From NCBI GenBank assembly GCA_022432975.1, contig CM039502.1, forward strand, positions 4,888,375 through 4,952,374: 64,000 nucleotides of DNA, given 5' to 3'. Positions within the stretch are counted from its first letter, which is position 1; each line of letters opens with the position of its first letter. This DNA comes from Begonia masoniana. Lineage: Eukaryota; Streptophyta; Magnoliopsida; Cucurbitales; Begoniaceae. Below are positions 23,290 through 35,447 of the stretch, piece by piece. The notes beneath the pieces were generated by a model. That model searched no databases and was not told the origin of the DNA. It saw only the letters and a list, made by a program, of their open reading frames with translations. Position numbers and translations under genes: made by a program.

Positions 23290-26200
23290 ATGGCGGGAAA
23301 GATTGAAATCGAAAAATTCAACGGAAATAATTTCTCTCTGTGGAAATTAAAAATGAAGGCGCTATTGCGGAGAGATGGTTGTGCTATGGCCATCGACGAC
23401 AGGCCTACGAACGTTGAAGATGAGAAATGGAATAAAGCTGATGAGGATGCAATGACCATTTTGCATCTCACTCTAGCAGATGAAATTTTGTCAAGTATCT
23501 CAGAAATGGTAACGGCAAAACAGATCTGAGATACGCTGACAAAATTGTACGAGAAAAAGTCGTGGTATAATAAAATTTTCTTGAAAAGAAAATTATATAC
23601 CCTTCGGATGTCAGAATCTACAACAGTGACAGACCACGTCAATACTCTGAATACATTATTTTCTCAACTTACAGCAATGGAGCACAAAATCGACGAAAAT
23701 GAAAGAGCTGAACTTTTACTTCAAAGTTTGCCAGATTCATACGATCACCTCATCGTAAATCTACTCAATAGTAGTACAAAAACTACATTGATGTTCAATG
23801 ATATTGCAGCCGTCGTTCTTGACGAAGAAAGTAGGCGGAAAAACAAGGAGCAATCCTCTGTGGAGGCTTTATCAGTAACGAGAGGGAGATCAATAGAATG
23901 TGGGGCCTCCGGAGCCAGCACGTCAGAAAGATCTAAATCGAGAAGTAAAAGGGGCGTCAAATACTATCACTGTGGCAAGACGGACCACATGAAAAAGGAT
24001 TGCTGGAAATTGAAGAAAGAACACGGCACAGAAGGTGCTAAAGAAGAAATAAAGAGTACGACTGCACTTGTCTCTGAGGGTGAAGATGTGATTGTATGCG
24101 AAGATGCTGTCAACCTTACGATGAATGAATCATGTTGGGTGTGTGACTCTGGAGCATCTTACCATATTACTTCAAAAGTTGAGTATTTTTCATCTTACAT
24201 CGGCGGTGATTTTGGCGTTGTCAAAATGGGGAACAGTCACGTTTCCAAAATAGTTGAAAAATTGGACATCTGTATCCAGACCAACACAAGATGTGAGTTG
24301 GTGCTTAAAGATGTCAGACATGTTCCAGATATTAGACTGAATTTAATATCAGTCGGTGCTCTTGATGAGGCTGGTTTCAAGAGCAAGTCTGCTGGCGGTA
24401 AATGGGAGCTCAGCAAAGGTTCGCTCATCATAGCGAAAGGGATCAAAGAGTCTAGCTTGTATGTGACACAAGTGACTGTAAAGGAAGCATTAGTAAATGC
24501 TGCACAAGATGACTCATCCATTGAGTTATGGCACAAACGACTTGGTCACATGAGCGAAAAGGGACTTCAATTGCTTGGCAAAAGAGGTTGTTTGTCACAT
24601 CTCAGAAATGAACCTCTGTCAAGCTGTGTTCATTGTTTGGCGGGAAAACAACGCAGAGTTTCCTTTCAAAAGAATTCTGCATCAAGGAAACCAGACGTGT
24701 TGGAAGTTGTCTACTCAGATGTCTGCGGTCCCATGTCCACGAAAACGTTAGGCGGTGCCCAATATATGGTCACATTTATTGATGGTCACTCAAGGAAGGT
24801 TTGGGCTTATGCAGTCAAGACCAAAGATGAGGTGTTTAACGTTTTCAAACAGTTTCATGCTTCCACAGAGGGAGAAACTGGAAAGAAGTTAAAATGCATT
24901 CACACTGACAATGGTGGTGAATATATGGGATCATTTGACGATTATTGCAAATTGCACGGGATCAGGCACGAAAGATCTGTTCCAAAGACTCCTCAACAAA
25001 ATGGCGTTGCGGAAAGAATGAACCTAACTATCGTGGAGAAGATAAGGTGCATGCTATCACATTCAAAGCTTCCTAAAACATTCTGGGGAGAAACAATGAA
25101 TACTGCAGTAAATATCATCAACTTGTCTCCATCAACACCTCTGAGTGGAGAAGTGCCAAACAGACGATGGACCGGAAAAGACGTCTCTTATAAACATCTA
25201 AAGGTGTTTGGATGCAGAGCATTTGTCCATATTCCTAAAGATGAGAGGTCCAAGCTAGACAGCAAAGCTAAGGAATGCATATTCCTCGGATACGGAAGTG
25301 ATGCATTCAGATATAGGCTTTGGGATCCGATTGACAAGAAGATTGTCAGAAGCCGAGATGTTGTCTTCTTTGAAGATCAGACCATTGAAGACAAGAAGAA
25401 AGATTTGGAGATCACTGAAGAGTATCCAGTAAAAGTTGGTATGGAAAAATCAACTTTTGACGGAGGAGATGCTGGAGAATCTAGTGATCAAGCAGCTGAT
25501 GATGTTGACCATGGAGAAACAGAAACTTCTCCTGAATCAGTTGCAGAACCAAAGTTAAGGAGATCAACAAGAGATCGTCGACCATCAAGGAAATACTCTG
25601 TAAACGAGTATGTGATGATAACTGACGGCGATGAACCTGAGTACTATAAGGAAGCTATGGAGCATTAACAAAAGAAGAATTGGTTGGATGAGATGCAAGA
25701 TGAGATGAGATCATTGTATGAGAACCATACCTATGAGTTGGTTCAGCTTCCAAAGGGGAGAAAAGCACTCAAGAACAAATGGGTATACAGACTCAAAGCT
25801 GAAAATTCAAAACCAAAGCACAAGGCACGACTGGTCGTAAAAGGCTTTGGACAGAAGAAGGGAGTTGACTTTGAGGAAATTTTTTCACCGGTAGTGAAAA
25901 TGTCATCCATACGAGTGGCACTTGGATTAGCCTCAAATCTTGATTTGGAGATCGAGCAACTCGATGTCAAGACTGTCTTCTTGCATGGTGAATTAGAAGA
26001 AGATATTTACATGGAACAGCCAGAAGGATTCGTTGTCAAGGGAAAGGAACATCTGGTATGTAAATTGAAGAAGAGTCTGTATGGATTGAAGTAAGCCCCA
26101 AGACAATGGTACAAGAAGTTCGGTTTCTTCATGAGAAATCAAGGGTACAAGAAAACTTCTTCAGAACATTGTGTGTTCGTGAAAAAGTTCGCGGATGGTG

Positions 26201-27208
26201 TATTTATAATCCTCCTACTCTATGTCGACGACACGCTGATCGTGGGCCCAGACAAAGAAAAAATTGTTAAGTTAAAGAATGAACTTAACAAGTCTTTTGC
26301 CATGAAAGACTTTGGACCGACGAAACAGATGCTTGGGATGAGAATCACTCGTGATATGAAGAATGGAAAATTATGGCTATCACAGGAGAAGTATATCCAG
26401 AAAGTTCTCAGCCGATTCAATATGGATAAAGCGAAGCCGGTCAATACTCCTCTTGCTAAACATTTCAAACTTACTTCCAAACAAAGTCCTTCCACTGAAG
26501 AAGAAAAAGCAAAAATGCAGAGAATTCCATATGCCTCAGCAGTTGGCAGCTTGATGTATGCCATGGTTTGTACGAGACCTGATATTTCACATTTTGTTGG
26601 AGTAGTCAGCCAATTTCTAACAAATCTGGGCAGAGAGCATTGGAATGTAGTGAAGTGGATTCTTAGGTATCTTAAAGGTACTTCTGAATTCAGTTTGTGT
26701 TTTGGAAGTGAGAAGCCTTCGTTGGTAGGCTATACTGATGCAGACATGGCTGAAGACATCGACTCCAGAAGATCAACATCAGGGTACTTGGTTACATTTG
26801 GAGGGGGAGCTATGTCATGGTAGTCTAAGAGGTAAGGATCAGTTGCATTGTCTACGACAAAAGCTGAGTTTATGGCAGCTACAGAAGCCTGTAAAGAAAT
26901 TTTGTGGATGCAAAAATTTCTGACGGAATTGGGTCATAAACAAGATAAGTATATCTTGTATTGCGACAGTCAAAGTGCTATTCTTCTAAGCAAAAACCCG
27001 AGTTTTCATTCGAAGTCAAAGCACATAGATATCAAATATCATTGGATACGAGATGTGTTGGACAACAAGCAAGTGTATCTTGAGAAGATTCACACGGATG
27101 ACAACGGCTCAGACATGATGACGAAGACTCTGCAAAGGAATCAGCACGAATTCTGTAGAAGCTCAGCAGGATTAGAGATATCTCATCATAAGTCGAGAGG
27201 GGGAGATT
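23290..27208 (+). pseudogene. gag-pol of Copia-1, interrupted by nonsense codons
   Basis: One frame runs almost throughout: gag (MAGKIEIEKFNGNNFSLWKL), knuckle (YHCGKTDHMKKDC, first Cys lost to Tyr), protease WVCDSGASYH, integrase HKRLGHM...C..C plus D, D and E of the DDE triad (VYSDVCGP, HTDNGGEY, QQNGVAERMN), RT with YVDD at about 26221-26232, and RNase H (TKAEFMAATEA). In-frame stops stand at 23527 (TGA for an expected Trp), 25666, 26092 (TAA for an expected Gln in LKQAPRQW), 26821 and 26833. All but 25666 fit C-to-T or G-to-A change, as expected from deamination of methylated cytosine. Not functional as it stands. Confidence 0.9.
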
Positions 27209-27833
27209 TGTGGGGTCCCTCCATTAAGACGAGGGACCCTCACCATTTAATGCTAAAGAAAGAAGAAAGAAATTTTCTTCTTTCTTCGGCATGTGTGTGT
27301 GTGAATGGAGGCTGCAAAGAGCAGGCGCCCACCTTTTTTTAAGGAAGGTGTCGCCTCTGAGACCTCTATAAATAGAGGCTTCAGCAAATGTAACTAGCAT
27401 CCCAAAATTTCAGAGCTTCTCATCCCGAAGAAAGAAGTGAGAAGAGAGAGAGGAGAGGAAAGGAGAAATTTTTTAGGGAGAGAAAAGAAAGGTGCGATAG
27501 AAAAATATGTGTGGTACTTTTGTACACGGTGAGAATACTAAGAGTGGTGATTTCTCTTAGTGAATATTTTCTAGGATTTCGATATCTAAAAGAATATTGT
27601 AAATTCCTATTTTCATAGTGAGATCTTTCTAGACTCGGTCTCCGTGGTTTTTTCCCGATTTGGATTTCCACGTAAAATTTTCAGTGTTCATTTTTCTCTT
27701 ACTTCTTGGCCGTTATAATTTTACGGCGGTGAAAAAATATTCCTGGTATTTTTCGGATCGCATCTGCTATCATTTCTTGTACCGCTTATTTAAGTGGGGT
27801 TCCCATGAGATTTCTTTATTATTTTTTCCAACA
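27209..27833 (+). repeat. 3' LTR of Copia-1
   Basis: Direct repeat of 22597-23191 with substitutions and about 30 bp extra near 27241-27290. Ends in CAACA before the ATTGG target copy. Confidence 0.9.
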
Positions 27834-27838
27834 ATTGG

Positions 27839-28047
27839 TTCTGTTATTTGTTACTTGAAGAATTGTGCTTTATTTAGATCATGAATCTCTTCGATATTGT
27901 AACTTTCAAAAGAGAATGAATTCTAGACATGGTGGTTTGATTGAATATTTGCATATATACTACGGAGCAATCAGTGCATAGAGCTATTGTCTCTCTCTTT
28001 TGACTACCATGAATTAAAGTTGTTGCTTTGAAAAATTCAAGGAAAAA
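27839..28047 (+). pseudogene. Decayed Ty3/gypsy RNase H, right part
   Basis: Continues the relic interrupted at 22596. Reads LDHESLRYCNFQKRMNSRHG and GLIEYL, the end of gypsy RNase H, then a frame-shifted LLTTMN and FEKFKE, the linker toward integrase. The two halves and the ATTGG duplication prove the Copia-1 insertion. Confidence 0.75.
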
Positions 28048-28727
28048 TTATAACATCCTCAAATTTTAAAATAAATTAAAATTTTGAATTGAGATAAATC
28101 TTAATATTTAAAATAGTCAAAATTTAAATCTCCTAAATGAAAATCATAAAATCTTTCTAAATCAACTAAATAGTCTGATTTATAAGATTAAGTAATTAGA
28201 CTTTTAATGAAAATCAAATCTCTCAAATTTTTCAAATGCTAATTCGTTATACCAAATAAAATAAAATATCAATAAAAGAAGGAAACATCAAATTTGATCC
28301 CATAAATACTATAAATCAAATTAAAAGTTTAGATTTAATGAAATGAGGAAATTTCTACTAATTAAATAAAATCATATTTAATAAAAAGCAATTAGGGAAA
28401 GGATAAAAATCGAGTATAATTAAATCAATGATAAATATCAATTTGCCCTTAAAGTACGAGGTATTTGCAGCTGATACTAAATGTCCGTTAAAAACGTAGA
28501 CGTAACCCAAGGACATAAAAACAGAAGAATTCAATGCAGTAAAGACGTAAAATACCAAGGCTTTAAATTTTGAATTTCTGACTCGGAGTCCTCGTAACTT
28601 TCTTCATCCTTTGAGTAACCCTCAAAGCAACTTGCATCAAGCTGGTAACGAAGAATGCCTCCAAAACCTTTGCAGAACTGTTGGTGACAATCTCAGTGCA
28701 GCCAACAAAACGCTTATAGTTGAAAGG
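28048..28727. other. Intergenic, with an unassigned minus-strand frame at 28563-28727
   Basis: 28048-28560 is AT-rich with nothing recognisable. From 28727 down to 28563 the minus strand is open and reads FNYKRFVGCTEIVTNSSAKV and on to FKI. It may continue a gene remnant that lies on the far side of the LTR copy at 28728. Family not recognised. Confidence 0.3.
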
Positions 28728-29374
28728 TGCCTCTTTATGACGAGGGACCTCCTCATTTAATTTCTCATTGAAATTAAATGAAGAGAAAGAAGTTTTTTCG
28801 GTGCCCACAACAAACATCTATTTAATGAGATGTTGAAAATGAAAAAGAAGGTTGCAGCGTCTTTGCGCTGTTCACATTCTTTATTTTAAGAAATGTGTTC
28901 CTTCAAATGCTCTATAAATAAAGGCTGAACTTTGAAGATCATCCGAAAGCAGAAGAATCCGAAGAAGAAGTGAGAAGAGAAAGAGAGTGAAAGAGAGAAA
29001 AGGCGAGAATTTTTAGAGGAAGAGAAAAAAAAGGTGTGAGAGAAAAATATGTGTGGTATTTTTTGTGCACAGTGAGAATTCTAAGAATAGTAATTTCTCT
29101 TAGTGAATATTTTTTAGGATATTCGATATCTAGAAAAATATTGTAAATCTTATTTTTTATATGTAATATCTTTCTGGACTCGGTCCCCGTAATTTTTTCC
29201 CAATTTGAGTTTCTACGTAAAATTTTTGGTATTCATTTTTCTATTATTTTTCTTACTTCTTGGCCGTTATAATTTTATGGTAGTATGATATTTTTTAATT
29301 ACATCTGCTATTATTTCTAGTACCGCTTATTTAAACGAGATTTCCGTCGAATTTCTTTATTATATTTCCCAACA
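28728..29374 (+). mobile_element. Solo LTR or LTR fragment related to Copia-1
   Basis: Matches the Copia-1 LTR over its whole length with clear divergence. It shares the GACGAGGGACC start zone, the CTATAAATAAAGGCT TATA zone, AAAAATATGTGTGGTA, ACTCGGTCCCCGT and the CTTGGCCGTTATAATTTTA block, and ends CCCAACA at 29374. The 5 bases on each side (AAAGG and ATGCT) do not match, so either the left border is misplaced or flanking DNA was rearranged. Confidence 0.75.
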
Positions 29375-30020
29375 ATGCTTTCTCCTGAATCGTCATTTCA
29401 TTTCCTATGTCTTCACCATGGATATGTCTTCATCATTGGTCAGAGTATTTTACGATAATCTCTTCTGTCAACTTTTTCTTTTAGCTCCAGCCTACTGTAG
29501 TCCAGATTTTCCCGTACAGTTAGTTGTCTCCATAGCTCCAATTTCAAGAGCTATCACGGTATCATCAAGTCCTCCATCAAGCGCTTTTCTTGTACCAATC
29601 TCACATTAGAGAGAATCTCAGAGGACAGATTTTGATTCTTCCCTGACTCAACTCCCTCGTCCAAGCTTTTGATGTCTCTGTTTCTTGTCAATATTGAACA
29701 GAAACAAATCACCATAACCTTCACTCCCAATTCCCTCTTTTCTCTCAATTAATCAGAGGAAGAAATCTGGGAAGATTTCTAAATGAGAAAAATCCACTTC
29801 GCCGGCAACCTCAAGCCCCCACAAATCTCCATTGTTAACTGCTCCAAGGAGTCGATCCAACCCCTCTTGTCGGCCGAGCCCGAAACGTAGTTCGCGAGAG
29901 GTTTTCCCAACTTCACAGCCTCGGACAGGTATCGTCAAGAGAATCCATACGTACAAATCATTGAAGTCTCTCCCTTTTCCACCGAAGCCGTTGTCGGACT
30001 CCGAGCAACCCTAGCGACGT
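29375..30020 (-). pseudogene. Unassigned gene remnant
   Basis: A less AT-rich block. The minus strand contains open segments such as GLGRQEGLDRLLGAVNNGDL (29753-29956) and RNRDIKSLDEGVESGKNQNL (29554-29748), separated by stops and frame changes. It would read toward the open minus-strand segment at 28563-28727 across the LTR. I do not recognise the family. It could also be a chance assembly of frames. Confidence 0.25.
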
Positions 30021-30419
30021 AAAAATCCAGATGACATGGATTCCTCCATGTGGTCAACCCGACTCAATAGTTTTATCCGGTAAAGATTTCAACCATGTTT
30101 GCTCAAAGTGTTCGTTAAAGAAAAGAACTGGAATGTTTAAAGGTTGAGTTATTAGTACTCAAGTTACATATATTAATAATAAAAGGTGACCAAGATTATA
30201 CAAGTCACAATCTTACACTCAGAAACCCAGGTAAATAAAACATTAAATTTTTAAATGTTGTTGTCGAATGCCCTGCATCACAAAAAGTACAGTATGTAAA
30301 ATATTTTTTTATATTCATTTATTATTTATTTTGATAATTTATTTGGACACACGTTATTAGACATTGACATATGTAGAAAGATAAAATGGTAGGATATCTT
30401 GTATGCATGAATATATGAA

Positions 30420-30616
30420 TCTGATGGAATTGACGGAATGTGATGGATAGTGAGAGCCTGAACGAAAATGTGATGGCTAATAAAAGACTGAACGAAAATG
30501 AATAGCTAATAACAGTCTTAACAAATTGAAATGATTAATGAAAGATTGACCTAATATGATGGTTAATAAAAGCCTGAACATAATAAATGTGATGACTAAT
30601 GAAAGTCTGAACAAAG
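30420..30616 (+). repeat. Degenerate minisatellite, about 30-bp unit
   Basis: Successive imperfect copies of TGATGGCTAATAAAAGACTG followed by AACGAAAATG, each varied (GATGGATAGTGAGAGCCTGA, GATGGTTAATAAAAGCCTGA, GATGACTAATGAAAGTCTGA). The array resumes after the inserted gypsy derivative with GATGACTAATGAAAGCCTAA near 32073. Confidence 0.7.
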
Positions 30617-32010
30617 TGATAAGGTTGAATTTTAGGTTGGTTTAGCGAGAAGGAGAGAAAGATAGAGAAGAAGAGAAGAACAAAGTTCGTGAATATATTC
30701 TAACAAAAAATAGAGAGAGAGAGAGATAGAATGATAAAGAGAAATTGAGTATTCTTTTCTATTCCCCCTTCTATGCTGGAAATGAATGACACTTTAAAAA
30801 AAACTAAAAATAACAATTAACTTCCCACTAAACAACAATTAACTTCCCACTAATCGTTTCCCACTAATCCATAAATAATAATATATGCTAGGAGTTAGTC
30901 TCCACTAATGCACGTATTATTCCCCACCGCTTAAGAATCATTGTCCACAAGAATAAAATCAGGATAAGTTTCAAGGAACATCAAAATTTCGGGCCTGTAA
31001 AGAAATTTCGGGTATGGCTTCGGGGTCCCCCGTATCTCTGTCAGCCTCCATATTATCACTGGGGCTTGAATGCGATGAATCTTCGAGCATGAATAATTGT
31101 GGTCTTTCGCAACAATGACCTGGGATAAACTTCTCGTCACAATAATAGCAGAGCCTTTTTTCTCAACGTTCGCGTGCTTCTTGGTTGGTGATTCGGTGAA
31201 ATGCTGTCGGTGGAACAGTAACTTTCGCCGTCACTTGGTGGGTTGGGGAAAGGCCAAGTAGGCCAGCGAAGGGGTTGGAGATTGCCTTTGACGTTGGCGA
31301 GACAATTGGATCCGATTTCTTTTGCAACTAGTTCCGTTCCTCAATTAATCGAGCAACGCCGATCATCTCTGCTAAGGTCCGTGATTGTTCGGCCCTGTAG
31401 ATTCAGCCTGTAGGGTCTTCGCCGGCGAAACCTGAGAAGGACAGCTTGAGGTGGTGGTGATGGTGGTCAGGGATGGTGGGTGAGCGGCCATTGTTTGGGG
31501 ACTGAGAGACGGTCTTGCGGCGAAAGGATTGATATCAGACGAATTTTGGGAGGTTCGCAGAGCTTGGAGCTCGGACAGCACCGCTTGTAAAGCTGCGTGC
31601 ACTTGATCAAAGTTAGACTCATGGCTAGCTAAAACTTCGTTCACTTCCGTGCAAAATTCTTCATTAGATCGACCACGGGTATCCATGAAACCGGTGGTGT
31701 ATGGGCTCTGATACCACTGATAAGGTTAAATTTTAGGTTGGTTTAGCGAGAAGGAGAAGAAAGATAGAGAAGAACAGAGTTCGTGAATATATTATGACAA
31801 AAAATAGAGAGAGAGAGAGATAGTGATAAAGAGAGATTGAGTATTCTTTTCTATTCCTCCTTCTATGCTGGAAATGAATGACACTTTAAAGAAACTAAAA
31901 ACAACAATTAACTTCCCACTAAACAACAATTAACTTCCCACTAATCGGTTCCCACTAATCCATAAACGATAATATAGGCTAGGTGTTAGTCTCCACTAAT
32001 GCACGTTTCA
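30617..32010 (-). mobile_element. Deleted Ty3/gypsy LTR retrotransposon (1.39 kb)
   Basis: LTRs at 30617-30919 and 31718-32010 (about 300 bp, plus-strand start TGATAAGG) with TSD CAAAG at 30612-30616 and 32011-32015. Read on the minus strand, a primer-binding site complementary to tRNA-Met (TGGTATCAGAGC, 31705-31716) abuts the right LTR. A purine tract (CTTAAGCGGTGGGGAA, 30920-30935) abuts the left. Only about 800 bp lie between: the gag start and a zinc knuckle. Everything from protease to integrase is missing, so it could move only in trans. Confidence 0.9.
31372..31686 (-). pseudogene. gag N-terminus of the deleted gypsy element
   Basis: The ATG at 31684-31686 lies 19 bases after the primer-binding site on the minus strand, the normal gag position. 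The 104-residue frame begins MDTRGRSNEEFCTEVNEVLA, with a helical segment (ALQAVLSELQALRTS) as in gypsy gag openings, then a Ser/Pro/Thr-rich part and a stop. Downstream, about 31085-31155 in another frame, CYYCDEKFIPGHCCERPQLF is a gag zinc knuckle. The middle of gag is deleted. Confidence 0.7.
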
Positions 32011-34554
32011 CAAAGGTTGAAAAATGAGTTTCAACTAGTATGTAACTATTAAGCTGGAATTGACGAAATATATGTGATGACTAATGAAAGCCTAAACGAA
32101 TGTTGAAAAATGAATTCCGATCAGTATATAACTCTTAAGTATGAATTCGGTAACATATGAAATTAAATTCGCATATGCACGTGTTTTACTTACTGAGATT
32201 ATTTCTCATTATTAGTTTTATCATGTAGATGAATTTTGTTAAGCAGCAATTATACTGATGTTTTGGGTTCAAGAAATGAACTTATTTTTGTGTGTTTTTT
32301 GCTTTATTTGAGGATAATTCGTATTTCTCTTTTATTTGAATTTAATAAATTATGATGACATTCTATTAATAAAGTTTCATAAATTCTTTTTATGAATTTT
32401 TATCGACTCTCCACATATTTTGAATTTTTAACAAAGTTATTTAATTATTTGGATTTCTTTAATAAATGTAAATGATTTTAAAATTTTCAACGTATTTAAT
32501 GATTTAATTAAAAAACTTTCAACATTTTGATATTAAGGTTTTTAACGATCGATTTTAAATCTAATCTCGAAAAAATTATGAGAATATGATTGGAATTAAG
32601 AAGCAAGTAGTAGAACAACCGTGTCCCTCCTACGGTTATCTAAATTGTCATATAATAAAAAATTCTTTACGAACAAGGTAGTGACATGTGTCATGGTTGG
32701 ATTAAATATTAATCATGTAATTAATAATTAAGTTAATTAATCAAGATTATGTTAATTAATTACGGCTGATTAGGTTGAGAGTAATCATGACTTATCAAGA
32801 CAATTTAATTACACCTTGATCATTAATAGAGAAAGTTTAAATGGCAATTAGTGATATTCAAGGGCAAATTAGACGCACAACAAAATCTCTTCGGTATTCT
32901 CTCTTCTTTTTCTCTCCTCATTATGGCAAAGCCCAAAGGGATTCAAACCCTAATTTCATAACTTCTAATATGTTGAAAATTTATAATTTACAAATTTTGA
33001 CCATTTTACAAAAAATATCAAATTAACGTGACGGGATAATCGTTAGAATTAACAATGAATAATTGAACTTAAAAGTTGCAAACAATTTACTTAAAGTTTA
33101 TTAATTTACAAAAAATGACGATTTTGTATTAGTTTTTCAGTTAAACTCATCGTTGAGATCCCGACCTTTCTAAATTATAAATTATTTAAATACATTTTCT
33201 CACTAGTTTTATTGAAAAATGAAATTCCTTCCATGCTTTCAAACTTATTTTTCAAAAGAATATTTAAAATATTCAACTATGAAATTGGAGTTTCTGATAC
33301 ATTGGATGGACAGGGCCCCTGAATCGAAGACACAAGCTTTTGACGTCGACATAAGTACGTATTTTGGTCAACGTCAACTCATCTCTGACTTTTTGTTCTT
33401 TCATTACGGCTTCGGGCTTCCCCTTCATAATTTTATTTTACTCTCTCAATAATTATTGATTAAATAACTTGAATATATATTTTAATGTTTTTTTTATTTT
33501 TTTAATATTAAATACTTAAAGAAATGAAGTAAAATTTCAAGTATACGTATTTATTTATTTTCTACTTCTTAAGTCAACGTAGAATTTCGTTGGATTTTGT
33601 AGCATTCTCAGACATGTTGCAGAAGGAATTAAATATAAGTTTTTTTTTGGGAAGAACTTCAGATCACTTCCAAGAAGGAATGTTTGACTTGAAAATCATT
33701 TATTCTTTAATTCGTGAGAAAATATCAAGATTTTTAATTCCTCAAGCCTGTCAGTCTTATTAAATCCTTTTTTTTTTTTTTTCTAGTTTCATGCTTTAGT
33801 TCATCTTTAGAATTCAAGTAATGAAAAAGAGATTTTTAAAAACATCAAGTTTTCAGGTGACATTAAACTACTTCATTTGTTTATTTGTACAATAATTTAT
33901 ATAATATGTTAATATTCAATACAAACTCGACTAATTGATTAAGAAAAATTGATTTTTTTTTTTTTTCATGAAGTTATTCTTAGAGAGTCATATTCTCGTA
34001 TCAAAAAGCCATTATTTAGCTTAGTTCGAGTCAGAAATTCGGCTTAATCTAAAACTCAAAATTTGAAATAAATGACTCTATTTAGCTTCAAGGTGGAAAA
34101 TATGTTCATTACTAATTAACTCCTTTATTGTTTAGCTACCTTTTCATTATCCTTAATTAATTATTACATCCTCTATGCATTTTTATAGAGTACCACTTGA
34201 AAATGGATCTCCTTTGTGATTCTTTATGAAATACAATGTTTTGAATTTATATTTCATCGCCTCATTTACTTACGTAATATCAATAAATTTTCTGAGCAAT
34301 TTTTTACGAGGTCAAACAATTATGTGTTGACTCTACTTGTTATAATTCGTTAACACCAACGTAATTCAAGGTCAAACAGTTCTATGTTGACTCCACTTGT
34401 TATAATTTGAAAAGTCACCGTGTAATTTTTTGTCAGATAGTCAAATTGAAAGGTTACTGCGTAGTTAAAAATCCAAAGTTTACATCAAGTGAGTTGAAGT
34501 TACATCAGATAGAGTTTTAGATAAAATTTAGACTTCCGACAAATCAAAATTTTA

Positions 34555-34560
<6 letters not shown>

Positions 34561-34601
<41 letters not shown>
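34561..34601. repeat. (AT)n microsatellite
   Basis: About 20 AT units. Self-complementary, and prone to length errors. Confidence 0.9.
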
Positions 34602-34604
<3 letters not shown>

Positions 34605-35373
34605 TAATAAAGTTAAATAAAATTAAACCATGAGGTGAGAGAAGTAGATGGAGAGAGAAGGGTAGAGAGAGTGATTTTCGCCGTTTTGCCATCTTATCTA
34701 AGCTTCTAACTTTGTTTTCCTCGTGTTATAGCAATGGTCATCAAGGATACGTGAACTTTAACTCAGTATGTCCTGTCTAACAACATCTCAGTTTTTATAT
34801 TGTAGTTACATTAGTTTTACGAATTTACTTTATTCATCTATGGTATTTCATTTGTCATGTATGTTATGATTGTTTTGAGTTGCATTAAAGTTGACGTATT
34901 CTTGAAGACCATTGCTAGAACACAAGAAAATGAATTTAGAAACTCAGATCAAGCAGCAAAAATGGTAAAAACCAGTTTTTGCATTTGTTTATAATATAAT
35001 ATCATGATTGAATTAGTCGCTCATCCCAAAAGACTCTCCATTTTCTTAAAGAATGATCAAGGCAGTCAAAAGTAGAGATTGTGGAGGTGCTTCATTTTTG
35101 TTTTCGTTCTTTCTTTGAGTGTTGTATTTCTTTTTTAGTGAGCACTCTTTCATTTTCTTTTAGTCAATACAATTATTATTGAGTGTTGAATATTTCTTTT
35201 CCACGCACAATACTTCTTTCTCATATTATATTGGACTATATTTATATTATGTAATCACTATATTTACTTTGACTTATTTCGTGTAAGTTATGATTTTAAT
35301 TTTGATCAAGTTTTTTGTTGTAAATCAGACATTGGACTGACTGATCAAGTTCTCTTTGAAAATCGAGTCATTC

Positions 35374-35447
35374 GATCTAGTATTTTTGGGTGAGTCTGTT
35401 TCCAAATCTTGATCTAGCATTTTTGGGTGAGTCTGTTTCCGAATCTT
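35374..35447. repeat. 37-bp tandem duplication
   Basis: Two copies of a unit beginning GATCTAGTATTTTTGGGTGA and ending AATCTT, with two substitutions. Confidence 0.85.

Larger units (their letters stand above)
22597..27833 (+). mobile_element. Ty1/Copia LTR retrotransposon (Copia-1), full length, defective
   Basis: TSD ATTGG at 22592-22596 and 27834-27838. The 5' LTR is 22597-23191 (595 bp, TGTGGGG...CAACA), with a primer-binding site TGGTATCAGAGC at 23194-23205 (initiator tRNA-Met). A polypurine tract AGAGGGGGAGAT lies before the 3' LTR at 27209-27833 (625 bp). The 3' LTR has about 30 bp extra after the GAGGGACCC motif and other differences, so insertion is not recent. Order gag-protease-integrase-RT-RNase H identifies Copia. 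It sits inside a gypsy RNase H relic. Confidence 0.95.

Noticed and set aside
31372..31686. Possible host gene with a Ser/Thr/Pro-rich product
   Set aside because: Position right after an LTR and tRNA primer site identifies it as a gypsy gag start.
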